Positions 18,640-29,006 are shown, numbered from the stretch's first letter. The stretch: 64,000 nt of DNA from Bradyrhizobium sp. CB3481 (GCF_029714305.1 NZ_CP121647.1:5414501-5478500), one strand, 5' to 3'. Program-made: numbers and translations. Notes: generated by a model from the letters alone, not told the origin.

Positions 18640-19430
18640 CAAATTGCACGCCTTCTGCATATTTCCTCCTCCGGTGGCCGCGCTTTGGCATTCAGGAGAT
18701 TTGTTTTGTGGGGCCAAACACAAAGCCCTCTAAAGCTTTCTCAGTGCTGTACTTGGCGGCCTGGAACAACGGCCGCACATAGTGCTGTCTCTCTTCGTCC
18801 GGCACGGGCTTCGGATGGTCCAGCGATCCCAGTGCCAGTTCGATCAACTCGATCGCGCGTTCCTTGTTGCCGCTCAAGAGTACTGAGCGATCGCCCCATA
18901 AGACCGGAACTTATAGCCGTCGCCTTCCGGAGGATTCAGGGCTAGAAGGTGTTCAGACAAATCCCTGCCCATCGCAAAGCGTTCGGCACGCGGGAGGTGG
19001 GAGGTATCATTCGCCGGATCGAAGCGTTGGCTTAGAGCCACCGTCATCAATTACTCGGACCCTTTGTCGATCGCCTCGCGAACCAATTGGCGCATGATGG
19101 GCAAGCCGGTCCGCAAGTCGCGAATTTTGTGAAGCAACAGATTGGCTTGAATCGCGCGGAAGTCGATTTTGTGCGGCATCAAGGCGAGTCCCTCTTCGAC
19201 CGCCGAGAGCGCTGTTGTCCACTCCTTCGCCTCCAGCGCCCCCCGAAGCTTAGCGTAGATTGGTCCGGTCACCGCCAGTTCGCGGGCTGTGCGTTGGTTT
19301 TTGCTCGATCCACTTCGCATCGGCGGCTTTCGCTTCATCGCTGGTTCGCCAGACGCCTTGGAGAACTTTCGGCAAAACATCATTGAGTCGCTTCGGACGT
19401 ACGGTGAAGGCGATGCGCAGCGCCATGTTT
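18640..19430 (-). pseudogene. Thioredoxin-like (redoxin) protein, C-terminal part, degraded
   Basis: Minus-strand pieces in several frames read in order: RLNDVLPKVLQGVWRTSDEAKAADA, PIYAKLRGALEAKEWTTALSAVEEG, IMRQLVREAIDKGSE then a stop, RFDPANDTSHLPRAERFAMG, LNPPEGDGYKFRSYGAIAQY, ERAIELIELALGSLD, and LAPQNKSPE. These match the helical C-terminal extension I recall from redoxin-domain proteins. The thioredoxin fold itself and its CXXC are absent upstream. At least four lesions. Confidence 0.55.
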
Positions 19431-19497
19431 CTCTCCAACCTATTGCCAAACGTTACGCGACTTTATTATGCGCGCTTGTCTCTGTGAAGAACGGGTG

Positions 19498-19612
19498 GAT
19501 AGCATCGCTCGTCGTGTACGTGCACTCAGCCCTCACTTAGTGTTGCTGTATGCTCAATAGCAACGGGCGTGCCAGTGGCGATAGCGCATTAAGCTCTGAT
19601 CAGGCTTTGAAA
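19498..19612. repeat. Diverged repeat, copy 2 (copy 1 at 7285-7405)
   Basis: See copy 1. This copy runs directly into the IS91-type fragment, in the same orientation. Confidence 0.5.
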
Positions 19613-20077
19613 ACCTCCACGGCTGCGCACCCGCCATTCGGCGGGCCCGAACAGGTGCTGGCTTATCTCGGCCGCTATACGCATCGCGTCGCCATCGCCA
19701 ACAGTCGGCTGATCTCGCTCGCCGATGGCAAGGTGAGCTTTTCCTGGAAGGACTATCGGCAGAACCGCAAAACCAAAGTCATGACGCTTGATGCCGACGA
19801 GTTCATGCGTCGCTTTCTCCTGCACACGCTGCCGGATGGCTTCCACCGCATCCGCCACTATGGCTTCCTCGCCAATGGCGGACGTAACGATAAAATCGCC
19901 CTCTGCCGTCAACTCCTTGCTGTCCGCAACGCGCCGACCGAGCGAGAAGCCGGCGGCGTTCCCCTCGTCAAATGCGAGATCCCCGTCTGCCCACATTGTG
20001 GCGGCACCATGCGGCGCGTCGATGTCGTCCCGCGAGCCTGCGCGCGCGACCAGCCGTTTCGTTGTGATACGTCATGA
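19613..20077 (+). pseudogene. IS91-family transposase, C-terminal fragment
   Basis: Residues HPPFGGPEQVLAYLGRYTHRVAIANSRL, SFSWKDYRQNRKTKVMTL, EFMRRFLLHTLPDGFHRIRHYGFLANG and the zinc-like CPHCGG are the C-terminal half of an IS91/Y2 rolling-circle transposase. The catalytic N-terminus is missing. The fragment is intact to its stop at 20077. Confidence 0.8.
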
Positions 20078-20552
20078 CCAGCGCCTGCACCATCCACCCC
20101 TTCTGTGATCACCTTCGCGGTGGCAACGTCCGAGGTTGCCGTGGCCGCGTTCGTCGCCGAACACCCCGCCAATCGTCCGGCCACGCCTCCCAACGCAGCA
20201 AATCCCTCCCTGGATCGCGCCCTTGGCCTGATCAATGGGGCTGCTTACATCCGATGAATGTCTCGCCGACGCACGGCGACCACAGGCGCGCCTTCCTAGC
20301 AGCCGCACCCGCTGCACTATTCCCATAGCGCCCACAACTCCGCAGCTTCGTTCAATCCAGCTTCTATGAGGTCGCACGCACGACAGAGCGCGCGGCTCGC
20401 GCCTGCCACGCGACCTCACAGAACCCTCAAGATTCCCAAATCAATTTTTCAATGATTCATGGGTGGTCGGCTCTTGGAGGGCTGACCATGGCGGGATGGG
20501 AAGACGAACTCGAACGCTGGCTGATGCCGTTCTTGGACCGGCTGGGCCATAA
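20078..20552. other. No gene recognised downstream of IS91 fragment
   Basis: Probably the non-coding end of the IS91-type element plus the join to the rpoN fragment. Nothing further seen. Confidence 0.4.
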
Positions 20553-21005
20553 GACTCGATCGAGCTCACGAAGCTGGATCGCCAGGCATTCGCTCCAATT
20601 GCGTGCGCAGACGCCGGGCGGATCGAATTTTTGCAGCACCGCCAAGACGCCCGTGACATCCTTCTGCGATACACCAAGCCGCTCGGCGGCCTGGCCCAGA
20701 TCGGGCGGCAAATAGCCGGCTTCATCGACGAGATCGATGAGATATTGTCCGATCCTGCGCTGCGCCGGCGCGGTGAACGCGACCGAGAGCTGCTCGGCGA
20801 GATGGTCGGCCAGCGTGATTTCCGCCGCGACGAAGGCTTCGAGATTGTAGTCCTCGTCACCGGACGCGCCGCCGCCCCATTCGGTGTAGACGCTCGGCGC
20901 GGCATCCTGCGCATTGCGTGCCATAGCCTCCGCAGGCTCTTCCGAAAAGACGTTGTCCAGGCCGGTATCCAGCGTCTGCTCGATCTCGGCGCGGGTGCCG
21001 ACATC
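20553..21005 (-). pseudogene. rpoN: Sigma-54 factor (rpoN), internal fragment
   Basis: Reads RAEIEQTLDTGLDNVFSEEPAEAM, EDYNLEAFVAAEITLADHLAEQL, AQRRIGQYLIDLVDEAGYL and LAVLQKFDPPGVCARNWSECLAIQLRELDR. This is the RpoN linker and core-binding region. The N-terminal activator-interaction region and the C-terminal DNA-binding/RpoN box are both absent. It cannot work as a sigma factor and is a dislodged piece of a core gene. Confidence 0.8.
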
Positions 21006-21329
21006 CTTGCTTATGGCGCCGCAAGTTGTGTGAATCCGGGCGTACTGAAGTTGTTGACGTGAACTTCCGAACCATCTAAGCAAGGAATAGACCAGCTCTG
21101 CGGGCCTCGAAACACTCTCATCACTCCCGGCGCTTGGATCCCGGTAGAGTGGGCTGTCGCTGCAATTTCGTCTACGCGAGTGCGGCAACGGCCTCCACTT
21201 CCGGGTCTCAGATTGTCGACAACCTCACAAGGAATGTCCGGAAGCCATCCAGCGACCTCAATGTCGGGGTGGCCATCGCGCACTATAAGCAAGGCAGCCA
21301 GCCCCTTACTCCGCGAGACTAAAGCGGCC
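21006..21329. other. Intergenic, nothing recognised
   Basis: Joins the rpoN and ettA fragments. No coding or regulatory feature can be supported. Confidence 0.4.
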
Positions 21330-21500
21330 AAAGGCCGCTTCGGACACCGCATCGCCACTTACATCCTCGCCTTCGAAGGCGAGAGCCATGTCGAATGGTT
21401 CGAAGGCAACTTCCAGGATTACCAGAAGGACAAGATGCGTCATCTCGACCAGGACTCGATCATCCCGCATCGCGTGAAGTACAAGAAGCTGACGCGGTGA
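21330..21500 (+). pseudogene. ettA: ABC-F ATPase EttA, last ~55 residues
   Basis: GHRIATYILAFEGESHVEWFEGNFQDYQKDK and PHRVKYKKLTR then stop match the C-terminal end of the ABC-F translation factor EttA, including the FDRIATHILAFEG region after the H-loop. All ATPase motifs are missing. It lies 105 bp before the UPF0114 gene. Confidence 0.72.
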
Positions 21501-21605
21501 CGGCACTTAAGCGACAACTGCTGCGGCCACTTGTCGCCTCCCACCACGAGGAGATTGCGTAGATATAACGCTCCGCAATCTCAGATTCCGCAGGGGTGAT
21601 TCATA

Positions 21606-22166
21606 ATGTCTGCCACTTCCGACGCCCCCGTGCCGTCCAAGAGCGGATCGCTGCGGCCGCTTCCGATGCTAATCTTCGGATCGCGCTGGCTGCAATTGCC
21701 GCTTTATGCCGGGCTGATCATCGCCCAGGGCATCTATGTGGTCCGGTTCATCAAAGACCTGTGGCACCTATTCGCCAATGCGTTAAACTACAGCGACCAC
21801 CAGATCATGCTGGAGGTGCTCGGCCTGATCGACGTCGTCATGATCTCGAACCTTCTGATGATGGTGATCATCGGCGGCTACGAGACCTTCGTCTCGCGCC
21901 TCAACCTGCAGGGACATCCCGACGAACCGGAATGGCTGAGCCACGTGAATGCCAGCGTGCTCAAGATCAAGCTGGCAATGGCGATCATCGGCATCTCCTC
22001 CATCCACCTGCTGCGGACATTCATCGAGGCGGGCGCGCAGACGTCGGACAAGAGCATGTGGCAGACCATCATCCACTCTGTCCTCATTCTGTCCGCGATC
22101 GGTATTGCCGCCGTCGACAAGCTCTCGAATGCATCGATCGAAGAAGCCAACCAGCGGCCGGATTGA
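21606..22166 (+). CDS. UPF0114/TIGR00645 family membrane protein
   Basis: A 186-residue inner-membrane protein with about four hydrophobic segments (LQLPLYAGLIIAQGIYVV, IDVVMISNLLMMVIIGGYETF, IKLAMAIIGISSIHLL, IIHSVLILSAIGIAAVD) and the family's SRW.Q.PLY.GLI start and GYE.FVSRL. Function is unknown in the family (YqhA-like). AGGGGTGATTCATA precedes ATG. It looks intact and belongs to the displaced chromosomal block with the ettA tail. Confidence 0.82.
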   Translation: MSATSDAPVPSKSGSLRPLPMLIFGSRWLQLPLYAGLIIAQGIYVVRFIKDLWHLFANALNYSDHQIMLEVLGLIDVVMISNLLMMVIIGGYETFVSRLNLQGHPDEPEWLSHVNASVLKIKLAMAIIGISSIHLLRTFIEAGAQTSDKSMWQTIIHSVLILSAIGIAAVDKLSNASIEEANQRPD

Positions 22167-22189
22167 GGGGCAGACGGTGTCGTGTTGTG

Positions 22190-23036
22190 CTAGTGGTTTA
22201 TCACAGTGGTTTTGACTCTTTGGAGGAGTTGGGATAGGCGCGGCGGAGTTTGGCGCGGGCTTTGTCGGTTGTGAACATCCACTTGATGCGTTGTCGGGTT
22301 TTATTTCGCGGCCGTTGCCATGCAGCGATCTCGTTTCGGAGCCTTTTGGGGTCGTCGATGCGACGGCCGAGACATTGACGATGCAGCACGCTGATCTCGC
22401 ACTCGACCATGTTGAGCCAACTTGCGTGTTTCGGGGTGTAGTGGAATTCGAGGCGGCGCAGGATACGGCGGGCCTCTTCAGGCGCAAATGCTTGATACAG
22501 CGCGCCGGCGGTATGAATCGACAGATTGTCCTGAACGACACGGATGCAAGCGGCGTCGGGATAATGGATGTCGACGAGTTCACGCATGCAGTGCGCGTAG
22601 TCTACGGCGGCGCGGCGGTCTGTAACCTTGACGTTGCGCCAGCCACGATGCGGGTCGAAGGTAACGAAGAGATTGACGGTGCCGTTGCGGCGGTACTCGT
22701 AATCGTAGCGCTCGCGCTGTCCCGGCTCGGCTGGAATCGGCTGACGGACCTCGCCGATGAGCTGGACGGGGGTCTCGTCGAAGCAAACCAGCGGCCGGAC
22801 GGGATCCGGCGCCTCGGCGTAGAGGTCGAGCACGTCCTCCATGCGGGCGACGTATTCGCCATCGACATGGGGGATGCACCACATGTCCCTGCGCCATGGC
22901 TTGAGGTCGTTCTCGGCCAGCCGGCGACGCACGGTCTCGCCCGACAGGCTGTCATGATCGGTAAGCTTGACGATCGTGTCGGCCAGCAGCGTCAGCGTCC
23001 AACGTTTGCGGCCGGCCGGCGGCTTGGCGCATGGAG
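22190..23036 (-). mobile_element. IS630-family transposase, truncated by IS256
   Basis: The minus strand encodes the DDE part: LVCFDETPVQLIGEVR, FVTFDPHRGWRNVKVTDRR, IRVVQDNLSIH, RLEFHYTPKHASWLNMVE, ending at 22201. Upstream residues RKRWTLTLLADTIVKLTDHDSLSGETVRRRL run to 23036, where IS256 sequence begins. The N-terminus is lost. Confidence 0.82.
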
Positions 23037-23496
23037 GGTGTCAGAAAGAATGTGTAAGTAGGTTTCTGTGAGTTTACCTTACAAAGGAGACTCACATGAC
23101 GACCGACACGACGATTACACCTGAACTGCTGGATCAACTCCTTGCTAACTATGAGAAGCCTGAAGACCTCACCGGTGCGGACGGGCTTTTCAAGCAGCTG
23201 AAGAAGGCGCTGATTGAACGGGCGCTTGGTGCGGAGCTGAGCGATCATCTTGGCTACGAGAAGGGGGACCCGGCCGGCCGCGGCAGCGGCAACAGCCGTA
23301 ACGGGACCAGCGCGAAGACAATCCTGACCGAGGACGGCGAGATCGACATAGCTGTGCCACGCGACCGGGCCGGCAGCTTTGAGCCGCTCTTGATCGCCAA
23401 GGCCCAGACCCGTTTCGACGGCTTCGACGATAAAATCCTGAGCCTCTACGCGTGCGGCATGACGGTGCGCGAGATCCAGGGGCATTTATCTGAACT
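23037..23496 (+). mobile_element. IS256-family element, left end and transposase N-terminus
   Basis: A leader with GGGTGTCAGAAAGAATGTGT typical of an IS end is followed by ATG 23096 and MTTDTTITPELLDQLLANY, GLFKQLKKALIERALGAEL, GNSRNGTSAKTI, IAVPRDRAGSFEPLLIAK, MTVREIQGHLSEL. This is the IS256 Mutator-type N-terminus. It breaks off near 23494, where it runs into the toxin gene below. Confidence 0.82.
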
Positions 23497-23625
23497 TGGC
23501 TTCAGCTCCCAGTCCTTGCGGCCGGCCAATCTCAGCCATACGACGTGCGAGGACTCGCCATACCCTCTGCCGTGAGCGAGTTTGGTCAGCTCCGGGCTGA
23601 GGCACTCATCGATCAGGAATTTCAT
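23497..23625 (-). pseudogene. DUF5615/PIN-like toxin, truncated by IS256
   Basis: From ATG 23625 the minus strand reads MKFLIDECLSPELTKLAHGRGYGESSHVVWL then GRKDWEL and is cut by the IS256 fragment. This is the N-terminal third of a DUF5615 PIN-like protein, usually the toxin partner of DUF433 antitoxins. Its ATG overlaps the antitoxin stop (ATGA), showing the original bicistronic coupling. Too short to act. Confidence 0.72.
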
Positions 23626-24287
23626 CCAGCCTTCCTACGGCGAGGAGTTCGTCGATCGGCGACGATGACTGCGCCCTTAGGAAGTTCGTCGTTCGTCCGT
23701 GGACGACCCCGCGCAGGGTTGGCCTCGGCATAGATCGCGGCAAGCTCGATCTTGTCCGCATCTAGCGAAGGATAGGCCGCGACGATGCGGTCTATCGGAA
23801 TGCCGGCCGCGACCGAAGCAGCGACATCATGGACGGGAACGCGTGTTCCGCGCACAATGGAGAGGCCCCCGAGAATCTCAGGATCGGAAACCACCATTTC
23901 TTGGGCGGCCGACAAACGCTCCAGGCGCTCCTTGGTCCGCCGGACGAAGGGGGCCAGGTCGATGGTGAGGAATTCGTCGCGCACGGTCCAATCCTCCTCG
24001 ACCAGCGACGCCAGGGCCCGGGCGCGGAGCCGGTGAAGACGGCTCCCAACCTCGCGGATGGCGAACAGCCTCTCCTCGGCGGTCAGACGTTTGGCGCTAT
24101 CGAAGTAGAACGAGATGAGCGTGCAGGCGGTCGCCGCAACGCGTCGCCCGTCATCAAGCGAAAAGAAGCCCTCTGGCAGGATGCGCTCGTCGATAACCCG
24201 ATTGACGTCGCGAAGTGCGACGCGCGCGACCACGGCGGCTTCGGTCGGCTTCAGCATATGCCCGGCAGCGCCCATGGCGGCCTCCAT
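23622..24287 (-). CDS. DUF433 domain antitoxin
   Basis: 221 residues from ATG 24287. The N-terminal half (MLKPTEAAVVARVALRDVNRVID) looks like a DNA-binding helix-turn-helix region. The C-terminal half is DUF433: SDPEILGGLSIVRGTRVPVHDVA, GIPIDRIVAAYPSLDADKIELAAIYAEA. DUF433 proteins pair with PIN-like toxins. The partner downstream is truncated. The ATG is preferred over an upstream in-frame start at 24389 because the domain begins here. A/T-rich TCGGAATATATATTAGG upstream may hold the promoter. Confidence 0.75.
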   Translation of the reverse strand: MEAAMGAAGHMLKPTEAAVVARVALRDVNRVIDERILPEGFFSLDDGRRVAATACTLISFYFDSAKRLTAEERLFAIREVGSRLHRLRARALASLVEEDWTVRDEFLTIDLAPFVRRTKERLERLSAAQEMVVSDPEILGGLSIVRGTRVPVHDVAASVAAGIPIDRIVAAYPSLDADKIELAAIYAEANPARGRPRTNDELPKGAVIVADRRTPRRRKAG

Positions 24288-24487
24288 AAATCTTTCCGAT
24301 CGATCGGAATATATATTAGGGGTAGCGGATTTCAATGGGGCGGGCCGCGTTCCGCAGAACAAAGATGGCTTTTCGGGCTTACTGACCAAATTTTAGATAG
24401 AAATTTCGGTCAATTTCGGTCAGCAAAACGGCCCGTATTGCTACTGACCAATTTTTATATACAATATTCGGACCGAATTGGTAGCAA

Positions 24488-25231
24488 ATGCCCGATCCGA
24501 CGTCCGACACCCTCAATCGTATTCACGACCGGATCGCCCAGTCGGCGCCCGCTGGCGTCTGGTCGCGGGCCGATTTTCTCGACATCGCAACACCGAACGC
24601 CGTCGAGAAGGCGCTGCAGCGGCTGACCCGGCGGGGCGACATCCGCCGGCCGTATCGCGGTCTCTATGACAAGCCGGGAACCAGCAAGCTGACCGGCAAG
24701 ATGGTGTTTCCGCCGCGAGCATCGTTCATCGACGCGATCGCCCGCCGCGACAAGCTCCGCGTGCTGGTCGACGGCATCACAGCCGCGAACGACCTCGGCC
24801 TGACGACGGCCGTTCCGGCGCGGTCGACGATCTATGCCGATACCTATCCGCGGACGATCGAGATCGAGGCGAGCGCCGGTGATCCAAAGGCGACCAAGCC
24901 GGTCTTCTACAAGCTCGACTTCAAGCGCATTTCGGCCAAGACGGCATTTTGGGCCGGCCGTCCTGCCATGCGCGTAGTCCAGGCCCTGACATGGTATCGG
25001 GACGAGCGATCGAGCCTCGATGCGGTCGTGAACGGAATCGTCCGGCATCTGTCGCGTGATCCGAACCGGGAAAACATCGCACAAGATCTACGCGACAACA
25101 TTCACGCGATTCCCGCATGGATGTACCCGCTGGTCGACACGATCACCCGCAAACTCCACGCGGAGGCTCACGGCGACGACGAGCCGAATCCCGAGGGCGC
25201 AAAAGGCGGCCATGCAGAAAACGCTCATTGA
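24488..25231 (+). CDS. AbiEi-like antitoxin (DUF6088 family)
   Basis: A 247-residue protein with a winged-helix start (WSRADFLDIATPNAVEKALQRLTRRGDIRRPYRGLY) followed by an antitoxin body (VDGITAANDLGLTTAVPA, YADTYPRTIEI, KPVFYKLDFKRI). Such proteins are the cognate partners of AbiEii nucleotidyltransferases in type IV TA/abortive infection pairs. The downstream toxin start overlaps its end by 20 nt. Confidence 0.78.
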   Translation: MPDPTSDTLNRIHDRIAQSAPAGVWSRADFLDIATPNAVEKALQRLTRRGDIRRPYRGLYDKPGTSKLTGKMVFPPRASFIDAIARRDKLRVLVDGITAANDLGLTTAVPARSTIYADTYPRTIEIEASAGDPKATKPVFYKLDFKRISAKTAFWAGRPAMRVVQALTWYRDERSSLDAVVNGIVRHLSRDPNRENIAQDLRDNIHAIPAWMYPLVDTITRKLHAEAHGDDEPNPEGAKGGHAENAH

Positions 25232-25712
25232 AATCCTGCGCTCGAGCGCCGACGAACGCCGCACTCTCTTTGAGACGGTTGCTGCCTATCTGGAAACGCA
25301 GGCGCAGAACATCGAGAAAGACCTCTATGTCTGCTGGGTGCTCGACTTCCTGTTCAACCGGCGGGGTGATGATCCCATCGGTCTGTATTTCAAGGGCGGC
25401 ACAAGCCTCAGCAAGGCGTATGGACTGATCCGTCGCTTCTCCGAGGATATCGACATCGGCATCTACAAGGCCGATTTGCACGTCCCGCTGGAAGCCGAGA
25501 TTGCTGCCCTCCCCTCCATCAATCAGCAGCAACGCGCGCTCGCCGAGAAGGTCGACGAGGCCGCACGGCAATACATATCGGGGCCGCTCAAGAACGAGTT
25601 GACGAAGGAGATCGTAAGCGTCGAGGCTGCCGCCGAACAACCGGAGCATTTCTCCCTCGGCTTCGGCTTCGATACGTATCGCAACAAGGAAGCGCTCGAC
25701 ATTCTAGACTAG
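25212..25712 (+). pseudogene. AbiEii-type nucleotidyltransferase toxin, C-terminally truncated
   Basis: 166 residues from ATG 25212: IEKDLYVCWVLDFLFN, then the nucleotidyltransferase core KGGTSLSKAYGLIRRFSEDIDI (Gly62-Gly63-Thr-Ser65, Asp79, Asp81). Family members run to about 300 residues with a helical C-terminal half. Here the frame stops at LDILD, just before a palindrome and an integrase remnant. The C-terminal half is gone, so activity is unlikely although the metal-binding Asp pair remains. Confidence 0.75.
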
Positions 25713-25764
25713 CGACGCTTATCACATGTCCCTTCCGCGCATTAAGCCGAGCACATGACGGAAG

Positions 25765-25787
25765 GCGCAAACTAGGTTAGTTTGCGC
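25765..25787. terminator. Perfect 10-bp palindrome at integrase edge
   Basis: GCGCAAACTA-GGT-TAGTTTGCGC. It sits between the truncated AbiEii gene and the integrase stop codon. It could be a terminator or a recombination-related site. Confidence 0.45.
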
Positions 25788-26343
25788 AGTTTTCAAGGAT
25801 TGCCGTGATCGGCACAATCTTTCTTGGATCTGCAAAGCTATCGATCCGGTCAGCCCAGTGCTGCATCAGCTTCGTGCGCGAGCCGATCAGGGCAAGCGGT
25901 CCGTGGCGTTTATAAATCGCCTTCACCGAATCACTTTCGAGATGCGCCAGCTACAGTTCAATGACATCGCCATCCCACACCTTGGCGTCCTTGATCTCCT
26001 CGTGGTGGCAAAGGGTCGAAAACGTCGTGCGGAAACCATGAGCGCAATGTTCGGTCTTGGTGTCGATGCCGAGAGCGCGCAGCCGACTACAGAGCGTTCT
26101 GTTGGACAGCGGTGCATCTTCGGCGCAAGCGAAAACATAGCGTCGATTGCCGGTGACCTTCTGCACGCCTCGCAGGATAGTAATGGCTTTTCCACAATGA
26201 TTTGGGCCAATCACTCCATGCGAACTGCAATAGCGGAAATGCGGCACGTCTGCGGCCGCATTATCGCCGAGGAAGGCATCGCGGGCATTAGCCGCATATC
26301 GAAGGAGACGATCGCAGACTAATTCGCGATTCAAGAGGCGCAA
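25777..26343 (-). pseudogene. P4-type tyrosine integrase, C-terminal remnant
   Basis: Pieces read GIDTKTEHCAHGFRTTFSTL (the H-x-x-R catalytic region, HGFR) and, in a neighbouring frame, LAHLESDSVKAIYKRHGPL (altered catalytic H/Y region) and RTKLMQHWADRIDSFAD. This is the C-terminal pattern of P4-like integrases from genomic islands. N-terminal arm-binding and core domains are missing. Confidence 0.7.
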
Positions 26344-26555
26344 GCGATAAGCATCCTTGTCAAAGTTCTAGGCAGGGATGAGGAGAGCTATTCGCAAAGA
26401 ATCGTATGATGCCATCCCCGCAGCACTCTCAGGACATTTGAGGACGTCCGGAACGCTCGGATCGTGGTAGCTGAGCCTCGCACGAATGCTGCTCGCTCCG
26501 AACACGTTGCATAACTCAGCATCGGAGCTGGCACCGCCGCAGACATGCCAAGACC

Positions 26556-26831
26556 TCAAATCAGATTGAGGCGAATTGCTTTCAGGACGGCCACGGTCCT
26601 GCTCGTCGTCTCGAGCTTTCGCATAGCGTTCTTAATGTGAAAATTGATCGTATTCTCGCTGATCTCCAGTATCTGTGCGATTGCCCATGACGATTTTCCT
26701 TTTGCCGCCCAACGCAGGCACTCTTTTTCGCGATCGGACAGCTTAACTTCGCTGTCGCCGCTGCTACCATCTAACATGCGGTGCTCCATGAGTTCCGACA
26801 ACATAGGATAAGACAGCAAGCCTTGTGCCAT
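26556..26831 (-). pseudogene. LuxR-type helix-turn-helix domain (truncated regulator)
   Basis: 91 residues containing the whole LuxR C-terminal DNA-binding domain: LSDREKECLRWAAKGKSSWAIAQILEISENTINFHIKNAMRKL. LuxR quorum regulators carry ~160 residues of autoinducer-binding domain before it; none is visible upstream. It could be a free HTH protein, but truncation is more likely. Confidence 0.65.
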
Positions 26832-27299
26832 TTGCGTCGCTCGCGAGATTCAGGCGTGAGGACACGCGCTTGGGAGAATTGGCAATCGATTGCGTCGCGT
26901 AGCGAGTCAAGCAATTGCGACACACGTCGGAAACGCGACATCGTCGTTTCAGTAACTGCTGCAGATCAAGAAGAGCGCAAGCTTAAAGCGGAATGCGTTT
27001 TGTTCCGCTCAACTGCGGCGAGGACAAGAAGGTGAGCGGCCGCATCGTCATGAGGACCGAAGCTCCGTAGCGAAATCGCGCTGACAATAGTTCGCTCCGT
27101 CATGAGTAAGTCTAGATCACTTGTCATCTCGATCAGAGCAATGAAGTGCTACGTCGACGAGACCTTAACAACTGTCGAACAGTGCTTCTTTGCATTTTCG
27201 GCACCAGCGATCGAGCATCTTGTTGTTGTCAGGGCTTTGTCCGGAGTCCCGCGGCGCGGCTGGTCCACTACCAACGCCTATCGCTAATGGACGTCCAGA
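26832..27299. other. Intergenic, nothing recognised
   Basis: No gene, repeat or motif that can be supported. Confidence 0.4.
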
Positions 27300-27546
27300 T
27301 GAAAGACGCAGGCCACCTATCGGTCGTTCCGTAGAACACCTGCAGCAGCAAGGCGCTCAGCAACTGCTCCGGCGGAATCGGAGGCGTCCCTTGCCGGCGT
27401 TGAGCCTCCCAAGGCTGCGGTTACAAATCACTTAAAACATCCTGGACAAGTTCCCGGACGTTCCGCAGCGGATGGTTTGCTGGCACCCCCTTATCCAGCG
27501 CGATGTACGAAAACAGGCCGCCCTGATCCGTAAACCTGCCGCGCAT
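27300..27546 (-). pseudogene. IS5-like transposase N-terminal fragment
   Basis: From ATG 27546: MRGRFTDQGGLFSYIALDKGVPANHPLRNVRE, then in a shifted frame TPPIPPEQLLSALLLQVFYG near 27330-27390. These are the DUF772-type N-terminal motifs of IS5/IS1182-group transposases (FSYV, HPLR, IPPE.LL.A.LLQ.FY). No catalytic part. A similar fragment lies at 31915-32130. Confidence 0.7.
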
Positions 27547-27612
27547 GATCGCCTCCACCGAATCGAGATGATAAAGTGAATCATCAAGCCCACTCTGTGG
27601 CGAGCGAGTTCT

Positions 27613-28342
27613 TCAGACTGCTAGTCTTACTGCGTCATAAATTTCGATAGCTACTTGAGTTGAGATGGCTCTGATGCAACAAGGGCATCGAGATAGTGTA
27701 GAGACGAGAGCGGCATTCAATTTTCTCCGAACGGTCGCAATCGAATGTGGAACGTGCCGTTCAGCAAGGGCGGATCCCCTCGGCCGATGATTTTCGGGAA
27801 TAGTAGCTTCCTTGAAGATTTGGTGGAGGCTGCTTCTGAGGGGGGAATCGTCTCTCGCTCCGCTTCGTTTTGAAGGTGATTTCCTTGGGGGCCTCCAGCT
27901 TTGCGCCGATGTGCACGGTCTGTCACCCACTCCCGTGGTAGATATAGCCGATAGGCGACCGGCAAGCTCGCATGATGGTTCGCTAGCGAAAGCGTCACGG
28001 CAACCTGACAATTGTCTTGCTTGCCGAACTGACTGCAATATTGCCGCGCAACCCCGACCGAATGCCGCCCCTTCTTAGGAAAGCCCGTATCATCGATGAT
28101 CCAAGCTTCGATCTCTCGGTGGCGTTCGATTCCGGCAGCACTAACTCACGGACCTTGGCCGACACTTGCCGGTCCGACCAGTCGCCTTGACCGACGAAAT
28201 GCAACAACGCCTGATGTTGCGCTGCTGTCCGCTCAGGAGCCGTCATCGCCGCCATCGGCTCGACGCTCTTGCGATCGCACGGCATCATCAGCCCGGCACA
28301 GTGGTCGCGAAGCGGTTTGGCTCGCCCCACATGTCCGATCAC
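27613..28342 (-). pseudogene. IS701-family transposase remnant
   Basis: GRAKPLRDHCAGLMMPCDRKSVEPMAAMTAPERTAAQH and DWSDRQVSAKVRELVLPE belong to the N-terminus of IS701-type DDE transposases. After a shift, VTLSLANHHASLPVAYRLYLPREWV follows near 27900-27990. The rest is missing. Confidence 0.75.
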
Positions 28343-28990
28343 GCTCGCAAGGCCCTCAATTTATGCCGAAATCCGCGACGCTACGTCCAGCGATTTATCA
28401 GACCCATCTCAGCCCCCGCATGCTGAAAAGTGAGTCTTCTCATGATTCCTGTCGACAAAGGCCGCGACACTCTGACTCAGTAAGACTAGCCGTTCCAGAA
28501 CCATCTTGGGTAGATCTTGGAAGTCGTACGCTGCGGAGCATGCAACGTTCAGCGCCACTGCTGACCGGGCAAGCAACGCGTTCTTGCAGGGCCCACCTCA
28601 ATTGGACGGGCTGCTGCTTGCCTCAGGCTGCGCCGAAGATCCCCGTCACTTTCTGCCAGCGGCAGATAGCGCAACAGCTCGACCTTGTCTCGGCGCATTG
28701 CGGAAGTCTTCGGGTCGACCCAATCTCGACGTCGGTATCCTTGGTCGTCGATACCAGTGCTCGCCAATTAACAAGCTGGTGGGCCTAAGGTCGGTGGTGC
28801 AATAAGCGATCACCTGCGAAAGTACGAAGCCGCGCTCCGATCAGAAGACGGTGCGTAGGTAGCCCGACGCGTGCGGTTGGCGACGCTGGATTGTCGGGTT
28901 GGCGACGCGGGACTGTCGGGTTTGCGGCACAGCAGTGAGCAATGCATCTTCTATCTACTTCTAAACGCTCATTTTTCTGTTCAAGCTCAT
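28343..28990. other. Non-coding stretch with a short tandem repeat
   Basis: No gene supported. At 28873-28922 the unit GTTGGCGACGC-N6-GTCGG occurs twice back to back, then a partial third copy. Confidence 0.45.
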
Positions 28991-28991
28991 T

Positions 28992-29006
28992 TGGCCTAGT
29001 GCGTGC
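28992..29006 (+). promoter_or_regulatory. Possible sigma-54 promoter
   Basis: TGGCCTAGTGCGTGC has GG and GC 12 nt apart; the -12 element is GTGC rather than TTGC. It lies 44 nt before the exported-protein start. No TGT-N10-ACA site was found upstream, so this is weak. Confidence 0.3.

Noticed and set aside
28096..28788. 230-codon plus-strand frame
   Set aside because: Antisense to the IS701 remnant for its first part, with no start signal or recognisable motif.
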